The notes under the pieces are model-generated. The model was not told the DNA's origin and did no database searches. It worked only from the letters and a program-made list of their open reading frames with translations. Positions 44,638-53,096 of a stretch of DNA of 64,000 bases are shown here, piece after piece; the stretch's first letter is position 1, and every line of letters begins with the position of its first letter. The translations under genes and the position numbers were made by a program. Source of the stretch: Variovorax paradoxus (GTDB lineage Bacteria > Pseudomonadota > Gammaproteobacteria > Burkholderiales > Burkholderiaceae_C); contig NZ_JXQQ01000028.1 of assembly GCF_000834655.1 (NCBI RefSeq), positions 248,001 to 312,000 on the forward strand, written 5' to 3'.

Positions 44638-45444
44638 TCATCCCCAGGTCAGCGGATCCAGGCGCAGGTAGAAGGCGAGGCGCTCGTCGTCGGGGGCGGC
44701 AATGCCGTGGGCCTCGAAGAGCGACTCGCGCGCCGAGATCGGCTGCCCGGCGTCGGTCCACGTCTCTCGCGCATTGGCGAGCAGCAGCGACAGGTCGACG
44801 TACCGGTCCGCCGCACCTAGCCGTCCCAGGTCGACAAGGCCGGTGCAGCGCAGCGTCTGCGGATCGACCATGAAGTTCGGCAGGCACGCATCGCCGTGGC
44901 AGACCACGAGGTCGCGTGTTTCCTGCGCGAGCCGTGCAGGCAACTCCGCGCGCAGACGGTCGAGCAGCACCTGTGGCGCAATGGCCTGGTCCTCGGGGTC
45001 GAGGAAATCCGGGTTCACCGCATTGCGTGCGACGACATCGGTGGCGCGATCGAACATCGCCGAGAGGCGGCGCGCGAACGGGCAATCGCTCGCCGGAATG
45101 GCGTGCAGCGCCCTTACCCGCTCGGCGATCGATGGCCATGCCGCCAGCAGCTCGACCGCCGTGAGATCGCTGGCCGGCACACCCGGCGCGGCGCGCGTGA
45201 CGAGGCATGCACCGTCGCTCGACGCATGCCAGTCCAGCACGGCCGCCGACCCCAGGCCGAACGGCGCGAGCCACTCGGTGCGAAGGCGCTCCTCGTCGAG
45301 TTTCGCAGCACCCTTGCCGAGCGAAACCTTCGCGAACGCGGCACCATCGCTGCGCCGGTACACCGCATCGCCGGACTCGCCTTCGCTGGCGCGGACCCAG
45401 GTCTTTCCAAGCGGGAGCCCGGGCAACAGCTTCGCGGCGTCCAT
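44638..45444 (-). CDS. Chromosomal APH(3'')-like (StrA-like) aminoglycoside phosphotransferase
   Basis: The 268-residue protein is full length and aligns by eye along its length with APH(3'')-Ib (StrA): GESGDAVYRRSDGAAFAKVS at the N-terminus, FARRLSAMFDRATDVVARNA in the middle, the kinase catalytic loop CHGDACLPNFMVDP, the DFG-like GLVDLGRLGAADRYVD, and the identical end RLAFYLRLDPLTWG. APH(3'') phosphorylates the 3''-OH of streptomycin. It differs at many positions, so this is a relative, not the mobile strA gene, and there is no strB or transposon nearby. Its ATG directly abuts the stop of the EmrE-like gene (TGAATG). Streptomycin resistance is inferred, not shown. Confidence 0.88.
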   Translation of the reverse strand: MDAAKLLPGLPLGKTWVRASEGESGDAVYRRSDGAAFAKVSLGKGAAKLDEERLRTEWLAPFGLGSAAVLDWHASSDGACLVTRAAPGVPASDLTAVELLAAWPSIAERVRALHAIPASDCPFARRLSAMFDRATDVVARNAVNPDFLDPEDQAIAPQVLLDRLRAELPARLAQETRDLVVCHGDACLPNFMVDPQTLRCTGLVDLGRLGAADRYVDLSLLLANARETWTDAGQPISARESLFEAHGIAAPDDERLAFYLRLDPLTWG

Positions 45445-45780
45445 TCAGTGGCCCACCGATTTCGAGAACACGTTGACCACCACGACGCCCGCGATGATCA
45501 GCCCCAGCCCGGCGATCGCCGGCCCGTCCAGCGACTGGCCGAACCACAGCCAGCTCACCACCGAGATGAGCACGATGCCCACGCCCGACCAGATCGCATA
45601 CGCGATGCCGGTGGGCAGTACGCGCAGTGCGAGCGAAAGAAAGTAGAACGACACCGCATAGCCCACCACCGTGGCCACGCTGGGCCACAGGCGGGTGAAA
45701 CTGTCGGAGGCCTTGAGGAAGCTGGTCGCGAGCACTTCGACCACGATCGCGACCGCGAGATAGACGTAGGTAAGAGCCAT
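45445..45780 (-). CDS. SMR multidrug exporter, EmrE-like
   Basis: The 111-residue protein matches EmrE closely: membrane Glu at position 15 (AIVVEVLATSFLK), FTRLWPS, LPTGIAYAIWSGVGIVLIS and the GQSLDGPAIAGLGLIIAGV end. It is expected to work as an antiparallel dimer exporting quaternary ammonium dyes and drugs by proton antiport. It is transcribed ahead of the APH gene with zero spacing, so the two are a single transcription and translation unit. Confidence 0.95.
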   Translation of the reverse strand: MALTYVYLAVAIVVEVLATSFLKASDSFTRLWPSVATVVGYAVSFYFLSLALRVLPTGIAYAIWSGVGIVLISVVSWLWFGQSLDGPAIAGLGLIIAGVVVVNVFSKSVGH

Positions 45781-45810
45781 CGAAGGACTCTAAACGCCCA
45801 TCGCACGACC

Positions 45811-46605
45811 TCAGCGCAGAAACCCCAGCACCGCCTGCATGAACTCCACCGGGTACTCGATGTTCGACAGGTGCACCGCGGGCAGCACCACCAGCCTGGC
45901 GCCTGGCACGGTCGCGGCGATCTGCTCGCCATGGCTCGCGGCCGTCACGGTGTCGTGCTGGCCGGCGATCACCAGCGTGGGCCGCTCGATCAGCGCGATG
46001 GTGCGGCGCAGGTCCGCATCGCGAACCGCCGCCCAGGCGCCGGCCAGGCCCTGCTGGTCGGTGGCAAGCAGCATCGCGCGGAACGTATCGACCACGGGCT
46101 CCCTGGCCGCGAGCATGCGTGCGGGGAACCAGTTGGCAAGGAACACCTCGGCCGTCTCCGACAGGTCCGGCGCCTGCAGCACGGCGGCGATGCGCTCGTC
46201 CCATTGCTTTCCAGGCCCGAGGTAGGGCGACGTGTTGCTCAGGATCAGCCGGTCGATCCGCTCGGGCGCATGCACGCCGAGCCACTGCCCGACGAAACCG
46301 CCCAGCGAGAGGCCGAGGAAGTGCGCGCGCTCGATGCCCAGTGCATCGAGCAGCTCGATCGCATCGCGCCCGAGCCTGTCGAGCGAATAGGCACCGACGG
46401 GGACGCCCGAAGCGCCATGGCCGCGCAGGTCGTAGCGCAGCACGCGGAAGTGCTTCGAGAGTTCTTCGATCTGCGCGTCCCACATCCGCAGCGTGGTGCC
46501 GATGGAGTTGGACAGCACCAGCACAGGCTTGCCGGCTTCGCCGTCGATCCGGTACGCGATGCGTGCGCCGTCGCCGGCGTTCACGAAATTCAGTGGGTCG
46601 GTCAT
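45811..46605 (-). CDS. 3-oxoadipate enol-lactonase-like alpha/beta hydrolase
   Basis: The 264-residue protein starts at the ATG at 46605. It has PcaD features: VLVLSNSIGTTLRMWDAQI, VLRYDLRGHGASGVP, the nucleophile elbow GLSLGGFVGQW with Ser about 101, and a His near the end (AVHLSNIEYP). PcaD opens the 3-oxoadipate enol-lactone in the beta-ketoadipate pathway. No pcaB, pcaC or pcaIJ is adjacent, so the enzyme may serve another lactone or ester. A divergent LysR regulator starts 105 bp away. Confidence 0.85.
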   Translation of the reverse strand: MTDPLNFVNAGDGARIAYRIDGEAGKPVLVLSNSIGTTLRMWDAQIEELSKHFRVLRYDLRGHGASGVPVGAYSLDRLGRDAIELLDALGIERAHFLGLSLGGFVGQWLGVHAPERIDRLILSNTSPYLGPGKQWDERIAAVLQAPDLSETAEVFLANWFPARMLAAREPVVDTFRAMLLATDQQGLAGAWAAVRDADLRRTIALIERPTLVIAGQHDTVTAASHGEQIAATVPGARLVVLPAVHLSNIEYPVEFMQAVLGFLR

Positions 46606-46709
46606 GGAGAGCTCGCTTTCAGTTCGATGGGTCGATGAAGCAAATCGTAGTTGCGGCTCTTCCTCAAAGATATTACAAAGATCGGTCAATCTCTGTAGCC
46701 AATACTGAC

Positions 46710-47660
46710 ATGACCGAATTTACCCTGCACGACCTGCAATGCTTCGATGCGATGATCCGCGCAGGCGGCTTCCAGGCCGCCGCTACGGCGCTGCATCGCT
46801 CGCACCCCGCCGTGTTCGCCGCCGTGGCCAAGCTGGAGCGGCAACTCGATCTGGTGCTGCTCGATCGCAGCGGCTACCGCGTGCGTGCCACCGAGGCGGG
46901 GCTCTCGTTCCATCGCCGGGCGCAGTCGCTGCTGCGCGAACTGGAGGGCCTGCGCACGCATGCCGCGCAGCTCGCGATGGGCGAGGAGAGCGAGCTGCAC
47001 GTGGTCATCGGCGACCTGTGCCCGCGCCCGCAGGTGCTGGGCATGCTCGGCCGGTTCTTCTCGCAATGCGCGGGCACGCGGCTGCACCTGCATTTCGAGG
47101 CGGTCGAAGGGCCCCGGGAACGGCTCTTCGATGGCGAGGCCGATGTGATCCTGCACCGCATCGACAAGAGCGACGCGCGCGTGGAATGGGTGGACCTGTG
47201 CAAGGTGCCGTTCATTCCCGTGGTGGCGCCGGGCCTGCTGCCGGAGCCGATGCCGCGCGCCATCACGCCGGAGCGGATGCGCGAGTTCACGCAATGCGTG
47301 ATGCGCGACACCGCGCGCCATTCACCGCAGCAGGACTACTTCATGGTCGAGGGCGCGCCGCAGTGCACGGTGGCCGACCAGTCGATGAAGAAGGAAATCA
47401 TCCTGCAGGGACTCGGCTGGGGCCACATGCCGCGCTTCCTGATCGAGGACGAGCTGCAGAGTGGCCTGCTGCAATCCATCGCCGGGCGCCACCTGCCCGG
47501 CCGCGTCGAAGAGCTGGTGGCGGCGCGGCGCCGAGACCGGCCGCAGGGGCCGGTCGCGAATCGCCTGTGGGACCACATCCAGCACGAGGTGCCGGCGCTG
47601 CGTCGCGCGCTCGGTCCCCGGAAGACTGCGCCGCCTGCAAGGCCGCGCAAGCGCCGCTGA
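46710..47660 (+). CDS. LysR family transcriptional regulator
   Basis: The ATG at 46710 gives 316 residues with the HTH in FTLHDLQCFDAMIRAGGFQA and ALHRSHPAVFAAVAKLE and a substrate domain. The tail after residue 290 is basic and Pro-rich (ALGPRKTAPPARPRKRR). It is divergent from the PcaD-like gene and probably controls it. Confidence 0.92.
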   Translation: MTEFTLHDLQCFDAMIRAGGFQAAATALHRSHPAVFAAVAKLERQLDLVLLDRSGYRVRATEAGLSFHRRAQSLLRELEGLRTHAAQLAMGEESELHVVIGDLCPRPQVLGMLGRFFSQCAGTRLHLHFEAVEGPRERLFDGEADVILHRIDKSDARVEWVDLCKVPFIPVVAPGLLPEPMPRAITPERMREFTQCVMRDTARHSPQQDYFMVEGAPQCTVADQSMKKEIILQGLGWGHMPRFLIEDELQSGLLQSIAGRHLPGRVEELVAARRRDRPQGPVANRLWDHIQHEVPALRRALGPRKTAPPARPRKRR

Positions 47661-47666
47661 GCCGGC

Positions 47667-48200
47667 TCAGTCGGGCGGCAGCACCAGCGGCCCGCAGTTC
47701 GCGTCGGCCACGAACACCGCCACCAGCCTGGCGGGCTCCGCAGGATCGGGGTTCTCCGCAAACAGATGCAGCGTGCCCGGCGGCTCGAAGAAGGTCTCGC
47801 CGGTCTTGTACGTGCCCACCGGCCCGCCGCCCAGCTGCGAACGGATCGTGCCTTCGAGAATAATCGCGGTCACCGAGCCCGGGTGCCGGTGCGCCGGCGA
47901 ATAGGCGAGCGGCGGAAAGTCGACGATGACCGTGGTCACCGACTTGCCTGGCACATGCGGCAGCGGCTCGCACGAGATCACCTTTGACAACGTTGCGGGC
48001 CGTGCGGCCTCGCCCGACCCCGCGGGCGCCGGCGCGGAAGAAAACATCGGCCGACTCACGGCGCTGCATACGTCGTCGAGCCATTGCGCGGCCTCCTGCT
48101 TGCCGCCATGCGGCATCAGCGCCCAGCCGGCCGCAAGCACGAGCGACAGCGTCGCTACGCCGGCCCCCACTTGGCTGCGATGAAGCCGAATCGCCTTCAC
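47667..48200 (-). CDS. Exported or membrane-anchored cupin protein
   Basis: The 177-residue protein has one hydrophobic segment near the N-terminus (about residues 12-30), possibly a signal anchor, and a cupin domain from about residue 75 with AHRHPGSVTAIILEGTIRS and GETFFEPPGTLH carrying the metal-binding His/Glu/His pattern. Function is unknown. Its start overlaps the end of the epimerase-like gene by 4 nt (48197-48200), so they form one unit. Confidence 0.82.
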   Translation of the reverse strand: MKAIRLHRSQVGAGVATLSLVLAAGWALMPHGGKQEAAQWLDDVCSAVSRPMFSSAPAPAGSGEAARPATLSKVISCEPLPHVPGKSVTTVIVDFPPLAYSPAHRHPGSVTAIILEGTIRSQLGGGPVGTYKTGETFFEPPGTLHLFAENPDPAEPARLVAVFVADANCGPLVLPPD

Positions 48201-48940
48201 GATGCCGAGCCTCGCGGCAGCCGCAGCGACGCGTACCAGCCCAGCTCGCGCCTGGCCTTCTCGCTGCTGACTTCGGCATTGTCCTCGGCGATGTTGAAGA
48301 CGCCGCCCTGCGCATGCCGCAACGCCATCACCGCGGCCCAGGCCGCGGCCTCCACGTGGACCGGGCTCGCTCCCTTGGGCACGGCCGTCGACGTGCCTGG
48401 CCCGTAGATCTGCCCGTAGCGCAGCACCGTGGCCTTGATGCCGACGGCACCCAGCACGCTGCGCTCCAGCGCCGCCACGCCACCCACGCTCACACGTCGG
48501 ATGCCCTCGGCTTGCAGATCGAGCGGATCGTCTTCGACGTGGGGCGTGCGCCCCGGCGCGTAGGCCCAGGCGATGCTCTGGGCAACCAGCCGGCGGCTGC
48601 CCGCCGCCAGTGCCGCGGCCACGAGGTTGCGGGTGCCTTCGGTGCGCACGCGGGCATTGCGATGGGCCGCTTCGGCCATGAGCTTGGGATCGAGGTCGGC
48701 CGGCAGGTCGGTGAGCTGGTGCACCACGACCTCGGGCCGGATGCGAAGCAGCGCCGCGCGAAGCGCCTCTGCGTCGAACACATCGACGACGACCGGCGCC
48801 ACGCCCCGGGTCTGCAGCGCATGCGCGCGGTCGGCGCGGCGCGTACTGCCGTACACGTCGTAGCCCGCCTCCGTCAACAGCGGCACCAGCGCGGCGCCGA
48901 TGGCACCGGCCGCACCCGCCACGAAAATCTTCTCGCGCAT
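48197..48940 (-). CDS. NAD-dependent epimerase/dehydratase-like (atypical SDR)
   Basis: The 247-residue protein has an extended-SDR Rossmann start (IFVAGAAGAIGAALVPLL, a GxxGxxG motif), a strand with VAPVVVDVFDAEALR and a segment RLVAQSIAWAYAPG in place of the usual active-site region; a canonical YxxxK pair is not obvious. It is shorter than sugar epimerases. It could be an NmrA-like redox-sensing protein or a small-molecule reductase. It is divergent from the MocR-type regulator, which may control it and the cupin gene. Confidence 0.8.
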   Translation of the reverse strand: MREKIFVAGAAGAIGAALVPLLTEAGYDVYGSTRRADRAHALQTRGVAPVVVDVFDAEALRAALLRIRPEVVVHQLTDLPADLDPKLMAEAAHRNARVRTEGTRNLVAAALAAGSRRLVAQSIAWAYAPGRTPHVEDDPLDLQAEGIRRVSVGGVAALERSVLGAVGIKATVLRYGQIYGPGTSTAVPKGASPVHVEAAAWAAVMALRHAQGGVFNIAEDNAEVSSEKARRELGWYASLRLPRGSAS

Positions 48941-49031
48941 CGCATGTCCTTCCTGCTGCTGTTCGATGGGGTCATGCTAGGTTTTCGATGTCCTGCCGAA
49001 AAGTGGCAAGATTGACCGGAACGACAAGGCC

Positions 49032-50474
49032 ATGATCCAAGAGAAAAAGTCCGCCACCGCCCTTCTGGCGATCGACCGCGCCACGTCCACGCCGCTGTAC
49101 CGGCAGATCTATGCGCGCTTCAGGGCGGCCATCGAGCAAGGCGTGCTCCATCCGGGCGACCGCGTCGCCTCGGCACGCGACCTTGCCAGCGAACTGGGCG
49201 TCTCGCGGGGAACCATCGAGACGGCCTACAACCTGCTCATGGGCGAGGGCTATTTCTCGTCGCAGGGACAGGCGGGCACCGTGGTCTCCCCTTCGCTGCC
49301 CGCGCAGCGGTCGGCGCGGCGGGAGCGCCGGCGTGCCGATGCGCCCACCGACCGCCAGGCGCTTGCCGATGCCCGGCCGCCACCGCCTTTGCAGCTGGGC
49401 ATTCCGGCGCTCGACGCCTTCCCGCGCAAGTTGTGGGCACGCCTGACCGCCCGGCGCGCCAGGGCGGCAACCCCAGCGGACATGTTCTACGGCGACCCTT
49501 CCGGCTACGCGCCGCTGCGCGCAGCCATCGCGGCGTATCTGGCGGTGTCGCGCGGCGTGTCGTGCCACCCTTCGCAGGTCTTCGTGACGGGCGGGTACCG
49601 CGCATCGCTCGCGCTCATCGCGCACACGCTGCTCGACAAGGGCGATGCCGTGTGGGTCGAGGACCCGGGCTATCCGCCCACGCAGGAGGTGCTGCGCAGC
49701 GGAGGCCTGCGCGCGGTGCCCGTGCCGGTGGACGACGAAGGCATGGTGGTCGCGCGCGGCGTGCGCAAGGCGGCCGGGGCACGCATGGCCGTCGTCACGC
49801 CCTCGCACCAGGCGCCGCTCGGCGTGTCGATGTCGCTCGCGCGGCGGCTGCAGTTGCTCGAATGGGCTTCGCGCTCGAAGGCGTGGATCGTGGAAGACGA
49901 CTACGACGGCGAATACCGCTACGCCGGCCCGCCGCTGCCCGCGCTCAAGAGCCTCGATGGCAACGACCGCGTGCTGTACGCCGGCAGCTTCTCGAAGGTG
50001 CTGTATCCGGGCCTCGCGCTGGGCTACGTCGTGGCACCGGAATCGCTTTGCGCCGCTTTCGCCACGGCCGCGCAGACCGGCTCCAACGGCAGCCCGCAGA
50101 TCACGCAGGCCGTGGTCGCCGATTTCATGCGGGGCGGCTATTTCCCGCGCCACCTGAAAAAGATGCGGCTGCTCTACGCGCGTCGGCGCGGGATACTTGT
50201 GGCCGCTTTGCTCAAGACGTTCGGCGACGAGGTGCGCATCGACTTGAAGAGCGGCGGCATGCACCTGATCGCACGCTTCGACGAGCGCACCGAGCGCGAC
50301 ACCGAACTGGCCCGCCGCGCGCAGCTCGCCGGGTTGAATTGCCAGCCGCTTTCGGAGCGAGGCTCAGCGGGTTTTCGCGATGAAGGGTTGCTGATGGGTT
50401 TCACCAACGTGGCCTCGTCCGCGCAGGCGCAGCAGTTGGCTGTGAAGCTGCGCAAGGCGCTGGGCCTCCGCTGA
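49032..50474 (+). CDS. MocR/PdxR-type GntR regulator with aminotransferase domain
   Basis: The 480-residue protein has a GntR winged helix (about residues 20-85, with PLYRQIYARFRAAIEQGVL and LASELGVSRGTIETAYNLL), a linker and a fold-type I aminotransferase domain with the PLP lysine about residue 322 (YAGSFSKVLYPGLALGY). This is the MocR/PdxR architecture; these regulators respond to PLP, GABA or amino acids. No pdxST or gab genes are adjacent. The divergent epimerase-like/cupin pair is the nearest candidate target. Confidence 0.93.
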   Translation: MIQEKKSATALLAIDRATSTPLYRQIYARFRAAIEQGVLHPGDRVASARDLASELGVSRGTIETAYNLLMGEGYFSSQGQAGTVVSPSLPAQRSARRERRRADAPTDRQALADARPPPPLQLGIPALDAFPRKLWARLTARRARAATPADMFYGDPSGYAPLRAAIAAYLAVSRGVSCHPSQVFVTGGYRASLALIAHTLLDKGDAVWVEDPGYPPTQEVLRSGGLRAVPVPVDDEGMVVARGVRKAAGARMAVVTPSHQAPLGVSMSLARRLQLLEWASRSKAWIVEDDYDGEYRYAGPPLPALKSLDGNDRVLYAGSFSKVLYPGLALGYVVAPESLCAAFATAAQTGSNGSPQITQAVVADFMRGGYFPRHLKKMRLLYARRRGILVAALLKTFGDEVRIDLKSGGMHLIARFDERTERDTELARRAQLAGLNCQPLSERGSAGFRDEGLLMGFTNVASSAQAQQLAVKLRKALGLR

Positions 50475-50936
50475 TATCTTGAATTTCACGCCAACCTGCA
50501 TTCGGCGCGGCGAGAGGTTGCTTGCGGCCTCGTGGTATGAGCGTGGTCTTGACGGGGCTGTGGCTCTCAGCAGCCTGTTGCTTGGTTCAAAAAGGTGGAT
50601 CAGGCTCGTTGCCTAAAAGCTCTGCAACACCCCATAGAAAAAAGCGCAATTAACTATCACAAAATAAACCATAACTTTGACATGGTTGATGCCCTCAATC
50701 GCAACCTGTTCACGAATAGGACCTAAGTTTTCAATTCACCGATTTATGGGAGGTCAACCAGAGACATTGTGTTTACAGTCTGCACGAATAGTTAACTTGT
50801 AACTACATATAGCTACAAACTCTGAGCGTACCTGCGCCAGGCGACATGTCGATGACAGCCGCATCCAGGTCCGGCGCTCACGACTGTTCTGTGTCGCGTG
50901 CTTCGCGCGACAGGCGATCGCTTGCGGAACAACTCA
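50475..50936. other. AT-richer leader of the glycan cluster, 460 bp without genes
   Basis: No credible gene lies here. From about 50610 the base composition is clearly more A/T-rich than the rest of the window. It contains the dyad at 50797-50818 and a weaker AACCAT/ATGGTT dyad at 50667-50687. The AT content fits a promoter region or a junction of acquired DNA. Confidence 0.6.
50797..50818. promoter_or_regulatory. 22-bp near-perfect palindrome upstream of glycan operon
   Basis: TTGTAACTA and TAGCTACAA flank a CATA centre with one mismatch, about 118 bp before the first gene of the glycan cluster. AT-rich dyad without a T-run, so an operator is more likely than a terminator. Confidence 0.5.
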
Positions 50937-51893
50937 ATGAACATTGCTGGCTCGAAAGTTTTGGTGCTTGGTGGAAAAGGCTTCCTCGGTCGGCACTTGA
51001 GCGAGCTGCTTCTGGCCGAAGGTGCTTCGGTTCGAATATTCGATCGCGCAAGAAGCCATCCGGCCGACCAGGAAAGTGCCTGCAAGCACTTGGAGGTCAT
51101 CCAAGGTGATTTTGTAGAGGGCCACGGACTCTCCCAGGCGCTCGACGGCGTGGACCTTGTTTATCACCTTGTAAGCAGCACTGTTCCAAGCGGCTCGAAC
51201 GCAAACCCGATCGAAGACGTCAGCAGCAACCTGATCGGGACGCTTCGGCTCTTGGACATGATGCGTTACTCGGGAGTCAAGAGAATCGTCTACGCGTCCT
51301 CGGGCGGCACGGTCTACGGCAATCCGCGATCGCTGCCGGTGCCCGAAGCGCACCCTCTTCAACCGATCAGCTCATACGGCGTCGTCAAGGTCGCGGTCGA
51401 GAACTATCTGCACCTTCAGTCCGAACTGAACGGACTCACCGCGAACATCTTGCGCATTTCCAATCCGTACGGGATGCACCAGAACCGAATCGGTGCCCAG
51501 GGCGTGATTGCGACGTTCGTGCGCAAGCTTATGAACAACGAGCCCATTGAGATCTGGGGCGACGGCTCGGTTGTGCGCGACTATGTTTACGCCACCGATG
51601 TCGCCCGCGCACTTGTCCTTGCCGGACAGCGTTCGCAATCGGGCGTGTTCAACATCGGCAGCGGCATGGGGCACAGCATCAACGAGGTGCTCAGGCTCAT
51701 CCGTGAACAGACGGGGCTCGATGGCGAGGTCCGATACCTGCCCCACCGCCGCTTTGATGTTCAGCGCACGTATCTCGACATCGAACGCGCTCGCGTCGAA
51801 CTGGGCTGGCAACCCAGATACTCGCTTGAGGAGGGTTGCGCCCGCTACTGGCATTTGCTCCTTAACAGCGCGCGGGCGCCGGCACTGTCGTGA
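50937..51893 (+). CDS. NAD-dependent sugar-nucleotide epimerase/dehydratase
   Basis: From the ATG at 50937 the protein is 318 residues. It is an extended SDR with KVLVLGGKGFLGRHL at the N-terminus (NAD motif), VYASSGGTVYGNP, the catalytic YxxxK in SSYGVVKVAVENYL, and WGDGSVVRDYVYATDVARAL, the signature of UDP-glucose 4-epimerase-like enzymes. It probably converts a nucleotide sugar such as UDP-GlcNAc or a dTDP sugar for the following genes. It is the first gene of the cluster. Confidence 0.93.
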   Translation: MNIAGSKVLVLGGKGFLGRHLSELLLAEGASVRIFDRARSHPADQESACKHLEVIQGDFVEGHGLSQALDGVDLVYHLVSSTVPSGSNANPIEDVSSNLIGTLRLLDMMRYSGVKRIVYASSGGTVYGNPRSLPVPEAHPLQPISSYGVVKVAVENYLHLQSELNGLTANILRISNPYGMHQNRIGAQGVIATFVRKLMNNEPIEIWGDGSVVRDYVYATDVARALVLAGQRSQSGVFNIGSGMGHSINEVLRLIREQTGLDGEVRYLPHRRFDVQRTYLDIERARVELGWQPRYSLEEGCARYWHLLLNSARAPALS

Positions 51894-51992
51894 ACTCCGC
51901 AAGGTCGCCCGCGTCGACGGCACGCCTGCGATGCAGGTGCTGTCGTCTTTTGAACACAGCATAAGTTGCCAACTTACCGTCTTAGGCCCCAG

Positions 51993-53096
51993 ATGCTCCC
52001 CGATGCAGAAAATGCCGGCGCCTTTCATTCGCTGGCAGCCGCCCTCGAAAGCCCGGCCACCGATGAATCGCCGGCCCAGGCGATACGTCGCATGGCGGGC
52101 GGCTTCGCGATGACCCAGGTGCTGCATGCTGCCGCACGAGCAGGCATCGCCGACGCGCTGGGCGACGACGCTCAAGGCGCGGCCGAATTGGCCAGCGTGC
52201 TGGAACTGCACCCGCACGCCCTCGAACGCTTCCTGCGCATGATGGTCGTGTTGGGACTGCTGGAGCAGGAGAACGCCACCGACTTCAGGCTCTCTGCGAC
52301 CGGTCAGCTTCTGCGCGCCGATCATCCCTTGTCGATGCGCAATCGCATCTTGTACATCGGCGCCATCAACTATCCGGCGGCGAGCGCCGCGCTGCACGCG
52401 GTGCGAACGGGTCAGCCCGCGTTCGATCACGTGTTCGGCAAGCCGTTCTTCGACCACCTCGCCGAGCAACCGGAACTGGGCGGCTTCTTCAACGAGCTGA
52501 TGAAGCGCGGTGTAGACGGTCGGGTTGCAGGCATCGTGCAAGCGCGCGACTTTTCGCGCGCGAACCACATCGTCGACATCGGAGGGGGCAACGGCGCGCT
52601 CCTGTCGGCGATCCTGACCCAAGCGTCGCAGTCGCGCGGCGCCATATTCGACACCGCCGCAGTGATCGCAGAGGCGCGCGAGCGCCTCGAGGGCACCGCG
52701 GCGGGCGGGCGCATCGACCTGATCGAGGGAGACCTCTTTCACGGCGACTATCCGCAAGGCGCGGACCTCTACCTGCTCTCCAACATCATCCATGACTGGA
52801 ACGACGCGCAGGCCGCAACGATCCTGCGCCACTGCGTGTCCGCCATGCCTCGGGGCGCCACGCTGGTTCTGATCGAAGAGCTCATGCCCGAGCAGGCTGC
52901 AGATTCGCCGGCCACCATCGCGAACGACTACTCGATGCTGCTCCTGACCGGTGGACAGGAGCGCACCGAGGCCCAGTACGGCGCGCTGCTCGAGCGTTCG
53001 GGACTCACGCTCGCAACGGTGACACCGTTTGCCATTGAGACGTGCGACGACAGGCGCAAGGGCAACTGGGCCTTGCTCGAATGCCATGCAAGATAG
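51993..53096 (+). CDS. O-methyltransferase (acetylserotonin/COMT-like)
   Basis: The ATG at 51993 gives 367 residues. The N-terminal part is a dimerisation winged helix (AAARAGIADALGD and HPHALERFLRMMVVLGLLEQ) and the C-terminal part is the SAM domain with VDIGGGNGALLSAIL, and NIIHDWNDAQAATILRHC carrying the His-Asp base pair of the plant-type O-methyltransferase 2 family. Such enzymes methylate hydroxyl groups of aromatic or polyketide compounds and some sugars. Its place inside a glycan operon suggests sugar O-methylation. It overlaps the next gene by 11 nt. Confidence 0.9.
   Translation: MLPDAENAGAFHSLAAALESPATDESPAQAIRRMAGGFAMTQVLHAAARAGIADALGDDAQGAAELASVLELHPHALERFLRMMVVLGLLEQENATDFRLSATGQLLRADHPLSMRNRILYIGAINYPAASAALHAVRTGQPAFDHVFGKPFFDHLAEQPELGGFFNELMKRGVDGRVAGIVQARDFSRANHIVDIGGGNGALLSAILTQASQSRGAIFDTAAVIAEARERLEGTAAGGRIDLIEGDLFHGDYPQGADLYLLSNIIHDWNDAQAATILRHCVSAMPRGATLVLIEELMPEQAADSPATIANDYSMLLLTGGQERTEAQYGALLERSGLTLATVTPFAIETCDDRRKGNWALLECHAR

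Noticed and set aside
50475-50936. Possible tRNA or insertion-sequence end in the AT-rich gap
   Set aside because: No cloverleaf, no terminal inverted repeats with target duplications and no transposase fragment were found.
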